NCBI GenBank assembly: GCA_003142185.1
Contig: PLOR01000097.1
Span: forward strand, 63,523-127,522
Source of the DNA: Bryobacterales bacterium
GTDB lineage: Bacteria; Acidobacteriota; Terriglobia; Bryobacterales; Bryobacteraceae
Direction: 5' to 3'
DNA: 64,000 nucleotides
Shown here: positions 43,506-51,511 of the stretch, one piece after another
How positions within the stretch are numbered: the stretch's first letter is position 1
Layout: the number at the start of each line of letters is the position of its first letter
Program-made: the position numbers and the translations under genes
The notes under the pieces: generated by a model
Database searches by the model: none
Told to the model about the DNA's origin: nothing
Seen by the model: the letters and a program-made list of their open reading frames with translations, nothing else

Positions 43506-44120
43506 CTACCGCGCCAAACCCACCAGGCCGGCGGCGAACAGGCGGTCGTCTACGCGGGCCAGTCGGCGCGTCACTCGCGGCCCGATCAGCGGCGTATGGT
43601 GGATCGTCATGAGGTGTTCGGGGATCGCCCACACCTCTTCTTCGGACGTCATCCAATGGATGGAATCGAAGCGGTGTAAGTTGACCGGGCGCGAGTAATT
43701 GCGCAGCGTCTTTTCCCGCCGCAGATTGTAATAGTGCTCGAAGTAGGACATCGCCAGCTCACGCAGGCCGCGGTATACCGGTTCGCGGTAGCGCAGCCCG
43801 GAGTAATTCGATTTGGCGATAGCGCCCCAGCAGCCGTCCCGGCGGAAGATGGCGAGCACGTGATCGTCGTCCCGCACCGCTTCGAGATCCAGCAGCAGCG
43901 GCGGGTAGCCGAGCACGCGCAGCGCCGCGGCGCCAACGAGCGCCCCTTCCATGCAGTGCGCCGTGCGCTCGCGCAATACGCGCCGCGGCGAACCGCAGGT
44001 AGGTCCGTCGGGTTCTTTGTTGTATGCCACCTCGTGGTCCAGAAAATGCTGAATCTTCTCGGGCGTGTTGAGGCGGCGGAAAACGGCGCGCTCGGCGGCA
44101 AGAAACGAATTGCGGGGCAT
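43506..44120 (-). CDS. Transglutaminase-like cysteine-hydrolase domain protein
   Basis: 204 residues without a clear name. The pattern RERTAHCMEGALVGAAALRVLGYPPLLLDLEA then DDDHVLAIFRRDGCWGAIAKSN places C56, H87 and D95 in the Cys-His-Asp order of the transglutaminase-like superfamily. A conserved C-terminal half (YREPVYRGLRELAMSYFEHYYN, PVNLHRFDSIHWMTSEEEVW) is distinctive. It could be a peptidase or amidase; this is inference from residue order. Confidence 0.6.
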   Translation of the reverse strand: MPRNSFLAAERAVFRRLNTPEKIQHFLDHEVAYNKEPDGPTCGSPRRVLRERTAHCMEGALVGAAALRVLGYPPLLLDLEAVRDDDHVLAIFRRDGCWGAIAKSNYSGLRYREPVYRGLRELAMSYFEHYYNLRREKTLRNYSRPVNLHRFDSIHWMTSEEEVWAIPEHLMTIHHTPLIGPRVTRRLARVDDRLFAAGLVGLAR

Positions 44121-44165
44121 TGGGCTTAGAGTATCGTGATTCCGCGGCCCGCCGCTCCTTCCGGG

Positions 44166-44684
44166 TTACGCTTTCTTCCACCGGTAGAAGCCGATGATGG
44201 TTTTGGCGTCGTCGAGCTTGCCGGTTTCGATCATCCGTTCGACTTCGCGCGCGGGGAACCAGCGGGTTTCGATGCGCTCGTCGTCCATCGGTGTAGCTAC
44301 TCCCGCGGTCAGGTCCTCGGCCAGGTAGATGGTCATGCGCTCATCCACGTAACCGGGGCTGACGAAGTACGACGCCAGTTTGGTCCAGCGCCGCGCGCGG
44401 TAGCCGGTCTCTTCGATCAACTCGCGCTTGGCGGCCTGGAGCGGCTTCTCGCCGGGATCGAGCCGGCCCGCCGGCAGCTCCCATATATAGCGGCCGGCCG
44501 GCAGCCGGTATTGCCGCACCAGCAGGATGCGCCGCCGGTCATCGACGGCCATCATCACTGCCGAGCCGGCATGGCGCACAACGGAACGCTTGATTTTGAA
44601 ACCGGTCTTCGGATCGGAGGCGCGGTCCTCGGTTACTCGAAAGAGGCTGCACTTGTAGACTTCACGGGAAGATGTGATTTTCAT
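44166..44684 (-). CDS. Nudix hydrolase, ADP-ribose pyrophosphatase type
   Basis: 172 residues with a full Nudix box (GRLDPGEKPLQAAKRELIEETGY) in residues ~73-95, preceded by ILLVRQYRLPAGRYIWELPAG, the hallmark of NudF-like ADP-sugar pyrophosphatases. It hydrolyses ADP-ribose or similar nucleotide sugars. ATG 44684 overlaps the polX stop (ATGA), so it is coupled to a DNA-repair polymerase. Confidence 0.9.
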   Translation of the reverse strand: MKITSSREVYKCSLFRVTEDRASDPKTGFKIKRSVVRHAGSAVMMAVDDRRRILLVRQYRLPAGRYIWELPAGRLDPGEKPLQAAKRELIEETGYRARRWTKLASYFVSPGYVDERMTIYLAEDLTAGVATPMDDERIETRWFPAREVERMIETGKLDDAKTIIGFYRWKKA

Positions 44685-46408
44685 GATCTTGTTTGGAGCG
44701 CGGCGGCGAACTCATCCGCCGCGAGCGTATTCATAATGTCGCTTTTCGCGAGCCAGCCGCGCCGCGCCATCAGCACGCCGTAGCGCATGCTGGCCAGGTG
44801 CTGGGGATGATGAGCGTCGGTGGAAATGGTGAAGCGCGCGCCCTTGGCTTTGGCGGTGCGGATGAGCGGCCCGTGCAGATCGAGCCGCTCGGGGCTCGCA
44901 TTGATCTCAAGCCACACGCCGCGCGCGACGGCTGCCGCGACCACGCGCTCGAAATCGAACGGAAACGGATCTCGATGCAGCAGGATGCGGCCGGTAGGAT
45001 GGCCGAGGATGCGCAGGTGCGGGCATTCGAGCGCGGCCAGCAGCCGGTCGGTCATCTCGGCGGACTCCTGGTTCATGTGGCTGTGCACGCTGCCGATCAC
45101 CAGGTCGAGCTCAGCCAGCGCGTCGTTGGCCAGGTCCATCGCGCCATCGCGCAGGATGTCGCATTCGATGCCGGAGAAGATGCGGATGCCGAGGCCGTCG
45201 CGGTTGATCTGGCGCACCTGCCGCGCGAACTCGACCACGCGTTTTTCGTCCAGACCGTTGGCCATGGCCAGCGCTTTGGAATGGTCGGTGATGGCGATGT
45301 ACTGGTAACCGCGGTCGCGCGCCGCGGCAGCCATTTCCTCGAGCGTGGCGCGGCCATCGGTCTCGACGGTGTGCATGTGCAGGTCGCCGCGGATATCTGC
45401 GAGATCGACCAATTGAGGCAGGCGGCCTTCCTCGGCGGCTTCGATTTCGCCCGCGTTTTCGCGCAGCTCCGGCGGAATCCAGGGCAAGCCGAGCGCTTCG
45501 TAAATGCCGGCTTCGGTTTCGCCGGCCACGCGCGCATCGCCTTCCGAACGGAACAGGCCGTACTCGCTGAGCTTCAGCCCCATCCGCACGGCGCGGGTGC
45601 GGAGGGACACGTTGTGATCCTTGCTCCCGGTGAAATATTGCAGCGCTGCGCCGAAGCTGGCGGGCGGCAGCGCGCGCACATCCACCTGCAACCCCTCGCG
45701 GCCCACCTTGGCGCTGGCCTTGTTCTCGCCGCGGCCCAGCACCTCCTCCACGCGTGAATAGGCGATGAAGCGGTCGAGCGCGGGGGTTGCGTCCGGGCCG
45801 GTGACCAGCAGGTCGAGATCGCCCACGGTTTCGCGGCCGCGCCGCAGGCTGCCGGCGGGAGTGATCCTATCGACGCCGGGGCCGCGCAGAATCCCGGCCA
45901 GCTCCTCGGCCATGGCCTCGGCATAGCTCAGCAGGTAGCGGCCGCTGCGCATGCGGTACTGCGCGATGGAGCGCAGCACCTTCTCTTCCAGCTTGGCGCC
46001 CATGCGAGGCAGCACGCGCAGCTTTTCCTCCTTCGCCAGCCGCTCCAGCTCATCCATGGTGCTGATGCGGTAATGCTCCAGGATGAGCGCGATGCTTTTG
46101 GGCCCGAGGCCCTGAATCTTCAGGAATTCGATCGTGGTGGGCGGGAATTTTTGCAGCAGCAGATCGCGGCGCTCGCAGGAGCCATGATCGACGATCTCGT
46201 GCAACACCACCGCCAGCCCTTTGCCGATGCCAGGGATGTCGGTGACTTTGCGGGCAGGGTCGGCGAGGATATCGGCGATACGCTCCGGATAGCCTTCCAC
46301 CGCGGTGGCGCCGTTGCGATAGCTGCGGATGCGAAACCCATCCTCGGCGGCGATCTCCATCAGGTCCGCCGTCTCCCACAGCACGCGCGCGATTTCCTTG
46401 TTCTCCAA
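44681..46408 (-). CDS. polX: DNA polymerase X with PHP domain
   Basis: A 575-residue bacterial family X polymerase/3'-5' exonuclease for base-excision-type gap repair. The start is TTG 46408. Order: helix-hairpin-helix repeats (TDIPGIGKGLAVVLHEIV, KIQGLGPKSIALILEHY), the palm nucleotidyltransferase with GSLRRGRETVGDLDLLV (catalytic Asp pair) and a third Asp in LQVDVRALP. Then comes a C-terminal PHP nuclease: GDLHMHTVETDGRATLEEM, ITDHSKAL, GIECDIL, GSVHSHM and STDAHHP. All metal ligands look intact. Confidence 0.94.
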   Translation of the reverse strand: MENKEIARVLWETADLMEIAAEDGFRIRSYRNGATAVEGYPERIADILADPARKVTDIPGIGKGLAVVLHEIVDHGSCERRDLLLQKFPPTTIEFLKIQGLGPKSIALILEHYRISTMDELERLAKEEKLRVLPRMGAKLEEKVLRSIAQYRMRSGRYLLSYAEAMAEELAGILRGPGVDRITPAGSLRRGRETVGDLDLLVTGPDATPALDRFIAYSRVEEVLGRGENKASAKVGREGLQVDVRALPPASFGAALQYFTGSKDHNVSLRTRAVRMGLKLSEYGLFRSEGDARVAGETEAGIYEALGLPWIPPELRENAGEIEAAEEGRLPQLVDLADIRGDLHMHTVETDGRATLEEMAAAARDRGYQYIAITDHSKALAMANGLDEKRVVEFARQVRQINRDGLGIRIFSGIECDILRDGAMDLANDALAELDLVIGSVHSHMNQESAEMTDRLLAALECPHLRILGHPTGRILLHRDPFPFDFERVVAAAVARGVWLEINASPERLDLHGPLIRTAKAKGARFTISTDAHHPQHLASMRYGVLMARRGWLAKSDIMNTLAADEFAAALQTRS

Positions 46409-46517
46409 TTCCGGCCGCCCTCAATACAATTGTAGAGTGGAGCGGGCGTGGGTGTATTCGCAAGCGGTGGTACGCTGCGGTTCGCGCCTGTTAGAATGTA
46501 GGTGAGGCTGGGAGTTC

Positions 46518-46733
46518 ATGGACGAGCGAGATGCGGGCCACTCAGTAGCCGACAAATACACGCGCGCCGGTTACCCGTCAATCCAAGAACTCATCGCTGA
46601 ACAGGGCACGAAGTTCCGTGCGGATCCGGTTGAGCTGTTAGGCGATTTCTGGCCGGAAGGCGAGTCCATTGAGGACTTTCTGAAGGCTGTTCACGAGTGG
46701 CGTGGGCACGACAGATCCGATCGCGCAGCATGA
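46518..46733 (+). CDS. VapB-like antitoxin
   Basis: A 71-residue acidic protein overlapping the downstream PIN toxin start (ATGA at 46730-46733). The end ELLGDFWPEGESIEDFLKAVHEWR is a pattern I associate with small antitoxins paired with PIN toxins. No classic DNA-binding fold is obvious; the first half contains YPSIQELIAEQG. The call leans on its position. Confidence 0.7.
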   Translation: MDERDAGHSVADKYTRAGYPSIQELIAEQGTKFRADPVELLGDFWPEGESIEDFLKAVHEWRGHDRSDRAA

Positions 46734-47128
46734 CGCCCGCCGTCGTGGACACCGACGTTGTCTCGTTTCTTTTCAAGAACGATAGCAGGGCACAGCTTTA
46801 CCTGCCCTTGCTGCGGAACCGCGATCTGTTGGTCTCCTTCATGACAGGGGCGGAACTGGAGCAATGGATACTGTTGGCCGCGTGGGGCGCAGATCGCGTG
46901 CGCCGTTTCCGCACCTTCATGACAGGTTTCGCTTCTGTTCCTTCTTCCCGCGGCTTGATCCGCCAGTGGGCCGAGGTGATGGTCGCGGCCAGAGCGAACG
47001 GTCGCCGCATTGAGGCCGCCGACTCCTGGATCGCCTCAACGGCGTTGCTCTACGGCGCCACGTTGATCACGCACAATCCGAAGGACTACCAGGGTGTGCC
47101 CAATCTTCCCCTTTTCTCCTGCTGCTGA
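46730..47128 (+). CDS. vapC: PIN-domain toxin, VapC-like ribonuclease
   Basis: 132 residues. The PIN fold is shown by VVDTDVVSFLF (D7, D9), a central Glu (SFMTGAELEQW, E42), and EAADSWIASTALLYGATLITHNPKDY with D98. These acidic residues bind Mg and cut tRNA or rRNA in VapC toxins. The gene overlaps its antitoxin and should be cotranslated. All acidic positions are kept, so it is probably an active toxin. Confidence 0.85.
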   Translation: MTPAVVDTDVVSFLFKNDSRAQLYLPLLRNRDLLVSFMTGAELEQWILLAAWGADRVRRFRTFMTGFASVPSSRGLIRQWAEVMVAARANGRRIEAADSWIASTALLYGATLITHNPKDYQGVPNLPLFSCC

Positions 47129-47147
47129 GATTCGTCGCCGCCCTTCC

Positions 47148-48356
47148 TCAATGCCGCGTCTGGTGCGCTGCCGCTTCCCAACGTCCCGCCATCAGGTCGA
47201 CGAAGCTGAGCCACGCGCTGTCGGGATGCTCGAGTTGGTGGTAGAGCGTCACGTATTCCGGCTTCTTCATCCCCATGCCGGCGAAAGCTAAGAAGTAGAT
47301 GCCGTCGGTTTCGAATTCGGCGATCTGCTCCTTGTCCCATTTTTTCCGGTCGGCCAGATGAGGCGCCAGGTAGGCGACCACGGTCGCCAGCGTGGCGCCG
47401 CCCTTGCCCTGCACGCTCCACAGGTCCACGCCCTGCGCCTGGGCGATGCGGCAGGTAGTGGCCATCCCTTCGGCGTTGAATGCGGAATAAGCGAGCGAGC
47501 GGCTGCGCTCCTCTTCGCGCGGAGTGATCGCCTCGGCGCCAACCTGCCGCGGGAAGACGGAATCGCGATAGTAGTTGAACGCCATCTGCCCAGCGGCCTT
47601 GTCGTCCAGGAAGGTGGCGATGGCCGCCACCTGCGCGGTCCACCAGGAGGCGCGGAGGTTGCCACTAGTCTTCTCGTCGCTGCCGGTCTTGCTGTGCGTG
47701 AGCCAGCGCAGGTAGTCCTCGAACCATTTGTGCGTGGCGGCCGTTTCCTTGGCGTCCCACTGTCCGCTCTGCGCCAGGAATTCCATCCCCTGCACGGCGC
47801 GAACTAAAGCCCGGCCGTCGATCGAACCGCCTCTGGCCTCATTGACGCCGCGGATAGCCTGCGAGTATTCGAGACTCGGATTCATGCGCGTCTTGGGGTT
47901 GAGAAACCAAGCGTTGATCAGTTGTGCGGCGTGGCGGCCGTAGCGTGGATCGTCCAGAAAAAAGGACGCCGCGCCCAGCGTGAAGATGGAATCGCAGGTG
48001 GCGCTGAGGGCGGTTTTGTTGGCCACGAAACGGTCCGGGTTGACATGACCCTCCTTGCGGACCCAGGGGGCGGCTGGGTTCGCCGGGTCGGGCCACCAGA
48101 AAGGCGCTTCGCCGTAGTAGTCGTGCGCGTCCAGGTTCAAGCCCGCCGGACGGTCCGTGGTGACGCTCCAGGGGCCTTCGCGCAGGCGCTTGTCGGCTTC
48201 CGCGCGCAGGCGGCGGACCGCGTCCAGCGTCCACGGTTCCTTGCGGAGAATGGCGCTGTGAATAGGTTCGGCCTCATCCTCGGAGAGCAGCGTCATGGGG
48301 ACGCTGGCAGCTCCCAGGCTGCACGAACACAATATGAGAAACCCCGCGATTCTCAT
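47148..48356 (-). CDS. Exported alginate-lyase-family protein
   Basis: 402 residues from ATG 48356 with signal peptide RIAGFLILCSCSLGAAS. It matches the alginate lyase superfamily (alpha/alpha toroid, PF05426): YYGEAPFWWPDPANP, NPDRFVANKTAL, LINAWFLNPKTRMNPSLEYSQAIRGVN-like segments and a late RSLAYSAFNAEGM region. It probably cleaves uronic-acid polysaccharide in the periplasm, complementing the GH16 enzyme. The polymer is unknown. Confidence 0.83.
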   Translation of the reverse strand: MRIAGFLILCSCSLGAASVPMTLLSEDEAEPIHSAILRKEPWTLDAVRRLRAEADKRLREGPWSVTTDRPAGLNLDAHDYYGEAPFWWPDPANPAAPWVRKEGHVNPDRFVANKTALSATCDSIFTLGAASFFLDDPRYGRHAAQLINAWFLNPKTRMNPSLEYSQAIRGVNEARGGSIDGRALVRAVQGMEFLAQSGQWDAKETAATHKWFEDYLRWLTHSKTGSDEKTSGNLRASWWTAQVAAIATFLDDKAAGQMAFNYYRDSVFPRQVGAEAITPREEERSRSLAYSAFNAEGMATTCRIAQAQGVDLWSVQGKGGATLATVVAYLAPHLADRKKWDKEQIAEFETDGIYFLAFAGMGMKKPEYVTLYHQLEHPDSAWLSFVDLMAGRWEAAAHQTRH

Positions 48357-48402
48357 TTCTCCGATTGTAGCCGATGGCGCGCCGTTCACCGCGCGCGCTC
48401 AG

Positions 48403-48425
48403 GTGGGGCATGCTTTAGCTTGCCC
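48403..48425 (+). repeat. REP-like element, GTGG family A
   Basis: GTGG then GGCATGC-TTTA-GCTTGCC with a T-T mismatch in the stem. Identical through the hairpin to 62756. Confidence 0.7.
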
Positions 48426-48451
48426 GTAAAAAGAAGGACAAACTGCGCCGT

Positions 48452-48832
48452 TCACCGCGCGCGGCGCTTTCGCTCGGCGGCGCGCACCTGCGCCTCGTTC
48501 ATGCCGAAGTAGTGGGCAATCTCGTGCCATACCGTGCCGGCTACCATTTGCGCAAGCTGTTCCGGCGAATGCGCCAGGCGTTCGTGAGGGCCCTGGAAGA
48601 TCACGATGCGGTCCGGCATGGCGAAAGACTCGAACACGCTGCGGAGGGTGAGCGGGCGCCCCTCGTAAAGCCCGAGCAGCGTACCCCCACGCGGCACCCG
48701 GCCGCGCGCCAGTTGCTCCGGCGTAGGCTCGGCCTCCACCATCAAGGCCACGTTCTTCATCCGCTTGCGAAACCGCGCCGGAATCCCCTTGAACGCCTCG
48801 GCCACCAAACCGTCGAATTCGTCCGCGCGCAT
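48452..48832 (-). CDS. Small zincin-like metallopeptidase
   Basis: A 126-residue protein of the compact zincin family (PF06262-like). The active site is VWHEIAHYFGMNEAQVRAAE, where two His and the following Glu/Met-turn fit HExxH zinc binding, and the protein ends in basic residues. The rest is RFRKRMKNVALMVEAEPTPEQL and LGLYEGRPLT. Function is unknown. It lies 48 bp after a small antitoxin-like gene, possibly as a two-gene unit. Confidence 0.78.
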   Translation of the reverse strand: MRADEFDGLVAEAFKGIPARFRKRMKNVALMVEAEPTPEQLARGRVPRGGTLLGLYEGRPLTLRSVFESFAMPDRIVIFQGPHERLAHSPEQLAQMVAGTVWHEIAHYFGMNEAQVRAAERKRRAR

Positions 48833-48880
48833 GGAAATCGGCGCTCTCCCTGCGTCAAAGATCCGTCAAAGTGAACCTAC

Positions 48881-49036
48881 TCACAAACCGAACTCGCGGA
48901 GTACTTCCTCGTGCGGTGTACCGGGACCCGATTCGCGGCGCGCCGCTTCGACTTCCGCTCGCTCCTCTTCGCTCTCCGGCTCGTCGTCAAACTGAGTGCG
49001 GCAATCGATAGTCTCACCGGATCCGCCACTGTCCAA
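48881..49036 (-). CDS. Small acidic antitoxin-like protein
   Basis: A 51-codon frame beginning at TTG 49036, too short for routine gene calls. It is very acidic (DDEPESEEERAEVEAARRE) and ends GTPHEEVLREFGL, a C-terminus typical of small antitoxins or addiction-module components. The frame is closed upstream by a stop, so TTG is the only common start. No ribosome site is clear. It precedes the zincin gene on the same strand. Confidence 0.45.
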   Translation of the reverse strand: MDSGGSGETIDCRTQFDDEPESEEERAEVEAARRESGPGTPHEEVLREFGL

Positions 49037-49050
49037 TTCTACTCGGCCTG

Positions 49051-49767
49051 GTGCGTCCCTGTTATTCTACTGGTTTGGGAAACAGCGATTCGCAACGCGT
49101 GGTGGTGGCCATCGACGGGCCCGCCGGAGCCGGCAAGAGCACCATTGCCCGCCGCCTGGCCGACCGGCTGGGATTCACTTACATCGATACCGGCGCCATG
49201 TACCGCGCGGTGGCGCTGTGGGCGCTCCGCCAGGGCGTCGATTTCGCCGATCACCATCGCATGGAGCAGTTGGCGCTGGCCTCGGAAATCGAGCTCTCCC
49301 CCGGCCGCATCCGTCTCAACGGCGAAGACGTCACCGAAGCCATCCGCACGCCCGAGGTATCGAATGGCGCATCCCGCGTGGCGGTGATCCCCGGCGTGCG
49401 CCGCGCCATGGTGGCTCAGCAGCGCGCCATCGGCGAAAAAGCCAGCGTCGTGATGGAAGGCCGCGATATCGGGACGGTCGTCTTCCCCAACGCCCAAGTC
49501 AAGATCTTCCTCGACGCGAAGCCGGGCGAACGCGTGCGCCGGCGGCTGGCCGAAGTGCGCGCCAAGGGCGATTCGGTCGCCGAAGAACAGTTGGCTGCCC
49601 AGATGAGCGAGCGCGACCAGCGCGACAGCACGCGCGCCGATGCGCCGCTGGCGCAGGCGCCGGATGCAATCTACCTGGATTCTACCCCGCTCAGCATCGA
49701 AGGCGTCGAGGAGGCCATTCTCAAGATTGTCCGCTCGCGCGTGACCAACGGGAAGGAATTCCATTGA
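49051..49767 (+). CDS. cmk: Cytidylate kinase
   Basis: About 230 residues phosphorylating CMP/dCMP. The start is GTG 49051 or TTG 49075; the family N-terminus is VVVAIDGPAGAGKSTIARRLA with the P-loop. FTYIDTGAMYRAVAL, the NMP-binding region, EGRDIGTVVFPNA and a lid with KIFLDAKPGERVRRRLAE and RDQRDSTRADAPL are conserved. The stop overlaps the lysC start. Confidence 0.93.
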   Translation: MRPCYSTGLGNSDSQRVVVAIDGPAGAGKSTIARRLADRLGFTYIDTGAMYRAVALWALRQGVDFADHHRMEQLALASEIELSPGRIRLNGEDVTEAIRTPEVSNGASRVAVIPGVRRAMVAQQRAIGEKASVVMEGRDIGTVVFPNAQVKIFLDAKPGERVRRRLAEVRAKGDSVAEEQLAAQMSERDQRDSTRADAPLAQAPDAIYLDSTPLSIEGVEEAILKIVRSRVTNGKEFH

Positions 49768-51227
49768 GCGATCTCCTGGTAATGAAGTTCGGCGGCACCA
49801 GCGTCGGCTCGGCCGAGCGCATGCGCGTGGCCGCCGGTCTGGCCGCGGCCGAGCGCGCACGGCGCCCGGTGGTGGTGGTGGTCTCCGCCATGTCCAAGAT
49901 CACCGACCTGCTGCTCGGCACCATGCGCCACGCCGAAGCCGGCGACCGCGCCGGCATGGACGCCAACCTGGCCGCCCTGCGCGCGCGCCACGAAGAGGCC
50001 TGCCGCGAACTCCTCCCGGAGCCGCGCTGCTCGGCCGTGCTGGAGCGCGTGCACGAGCTGATTGCCGAGTTTGAGCGCATCGTGGGCGGCATGGCGATGC
50101 TCAACGAGCGGCCCCCGCGCTCGGTGGATGAAGCCGTCGCCGTGGGCGAGCGGCTCTCCGCTCTCCTGCTTTCCGAGTACCTGGTCAGCCAGGGCGTTCC
50201 CTCCGCCGCCATCAACGCCTGGGACGTGCTGGTCACCGACGCCGTGTTCGGCAATGCCAGCCCGCTCATGGAACCTACCCGAACCAAGGCACGCGCCCGC
50301 GTGCTGCCGCTGATCGAAACGGGCGTCGTGCCGGTGATCACAGGCTTCAACGGCGCCACCGCCGACGGGCGGCCCACCACGCTGGGCCGCGGCGGGTCGG
50401 ATTTCTCGGCGTCGATTCTGGCTGCCGCGCTCGACGCTTCCGAACTGTGGATCTGGACCGACGTTGATGGCATCATGAGCGCCGACCCGCGCCTGGTGCC
50501 GGACGCCCAGGTGCTCGATGAAGTCACCTACGCCGAGGCCGCCGAGTTGGCTTATCATGGCGCCAAAGTGCTGCACCCCAAAACGCTGGCCCCGCTGGTG
50601 GAGCGCAAGATTCCGGTGTGGAGCAAGAACAGCTTCGCTCCCGAAAAACCCGGCACCAGGATTGTGCCCTCCGTGCGCGAGGCCGCCGGCGCGCGCGCGG
50701 TGGCTTCCATGGCCAACGTGGCGCTGGTGTCGCTCGATCCCGCCAGCCCGGAGCTCAACGGCGTGCTGGTGATGGCGCGCGCTCTCGATGCCCTGGCGCG
50801 CGCCGATGTCGAAGTGTTGATCCTCTCCAGCTCCAGCTACCGCCAGAATTTTTGCTTCCTGGTCCGCCAGGAGGAGCTGGACCTCGCCGTGCGCGCGGTC
50901 GAATCCGCCCTGGCGCTCGAACTGGCCCACGGCTACGTCGATCCCATCCGCATCGATCGCAACGTGGGCATGCTGGCCGCGGTGGGCGAAGGCATGCAGG
51001 GCAAGCGCGGACTGGCCGGACGCATCTTCACCGCCATCTCCCGCGTGCAAGTGAATATCATCGCCATCGCTCAGGGATCGAGCGAGCTCACCATCGCCGT
51101 GGTGGTGCGCCGCGAGGGCCTCGAAAAAGCCGTCGGCGCCGTGCACGCCGAATGCGGCATGGGATCGCGCCCGCCGGCCCCGGTCTTCCCCGGCGGCAAA
51201 GCCCACGCCACCAAGCGCGAAATGTAG
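49764..51227 (+). CDS. lysC: Aspartate kinase
   Basis: 487 residues, monofunctional aspartokinase opening the lysine/threonine/methionine pathway. The start TTG 49764 overlaps the cmk TGA and has GGAAGGA six bases upstream. Motifs: VMKFGGTSVGSAERM, VSAMSKITDLLL, ITGFNGATADGRPTTLGRGGSDFSAS, WTDVDGIMSADPR and AYHGAKVLHPKT. Two ACT domains close the protein (VALVSLDPASPELNGVLV; MLAAVGEGMQGKRGLAGRIF), the site for feedback inhibition. The TAG stop sits in the GTAG preceding a REP-like element. Confidence 0.92.
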   Translation: MSDLLVMKFGGTSVGSAERMRVAAGLAAAERARRPVVVVVSAMSKITDLLLGTMRHAEAGDRAGMDANLAALRARHEEACRELLPEPRCSAVLERVHELIAEFERIVGGMAMLNERPPRSVDEAVAVGERLSALLLSEYLVSQGVPSAAINAWDVLVTDAVFGNASPLMEPTRTKARARVLPLIETGVVPVITGFNGATADGRPTTLGRGGSDFSASILAAALDASELWIWTDVDGIMSADPRLVPDAQVLDEVTYAEAAELAYHGAKVLHPKTLAPLVERKIPVWSKNSFAPEKPGTRIVPSVREAAGARAVASMANVALVSLDPASPELNGVLVMARALDALARADVEVLILSSSSYRQNFCFLVRQEELDLAVRAVESALALELAHGYVDPIRIDRNVGMLAAVGEGMQGKRGLAGRIFTAISRVQVNIIAIAQGSSELTIAVVVRREGLEKAVGAVHAECGMGSRPPAPVFPGGKAHATKREM

Positions 51228-51228
51228 G

Positions 51229-51251
51229 GTGAGGCAGGTCCCCGACCTGCC
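51229..51251 (+). repeat. REP-like element after lysC
   Basis: GTGA head, then GGCAGGTC-CCC-GACCTGCC, the same hairpin as inside hemW at 28894. It begins two bases after the lysC stop. Confidence 0.65.
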
Positions 51252-51253
51252 AA

Positions 51254-51269
51254 CGCCCGCTTGCGGGCG
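51254..51269 (+). terminator. Possible weak terminator after lysC
   Basis: CGCCCGC-TT-GCGGGCG hairpin followed by GCTTCTTG, a poor U-tract. It could equally be another repeat. Confidence 0.3.
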
Positions 51270-51426
51270 CTTCTTGTCCCGGACGCGATTCGGGCAACCT
51301 AAAAAGCATGCCCTTTGGAGGAAAGGGACGCATTGTCTTCCTGCGCCCGGCTTCGCCAGCGGAACCCAAGGTAAAATAGGGGACCGCCCCGCACAAAGGC
51401 TCGGAAACCGAGATGTAGATACGTAA

Positions 51427-51480
51427 GGGGTGGTTGGCAGGCGAAATCCGCATCGGACCCGAAAACCGGGGCGCCTGCCC
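51427..51480. repeat. Inverted REP-like pair upstream of mutS2
   Basis: GTGGTTGGCAGGCG at 51427 and CGCCTGCCCCAC ending at 51480 form inverted GTGG-headed arms ~30 bp apart, 31 bp before the mutS2 start. The 51270-51426 stretch before it shows no gene. Confidence 0.5.
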
Positions 51481-51511
51481 CACTTTCCCGAATAGGGCAA
51501 GGATTCCACTC

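Noticed and set aside
49671-51509. 612-codon minus-strand frame opposite lysC
   Set aside because: It is antisense to a well-supported aspartate kinase; His/Gly/Gln-rich composition typical of shadows in high-GC DNA.
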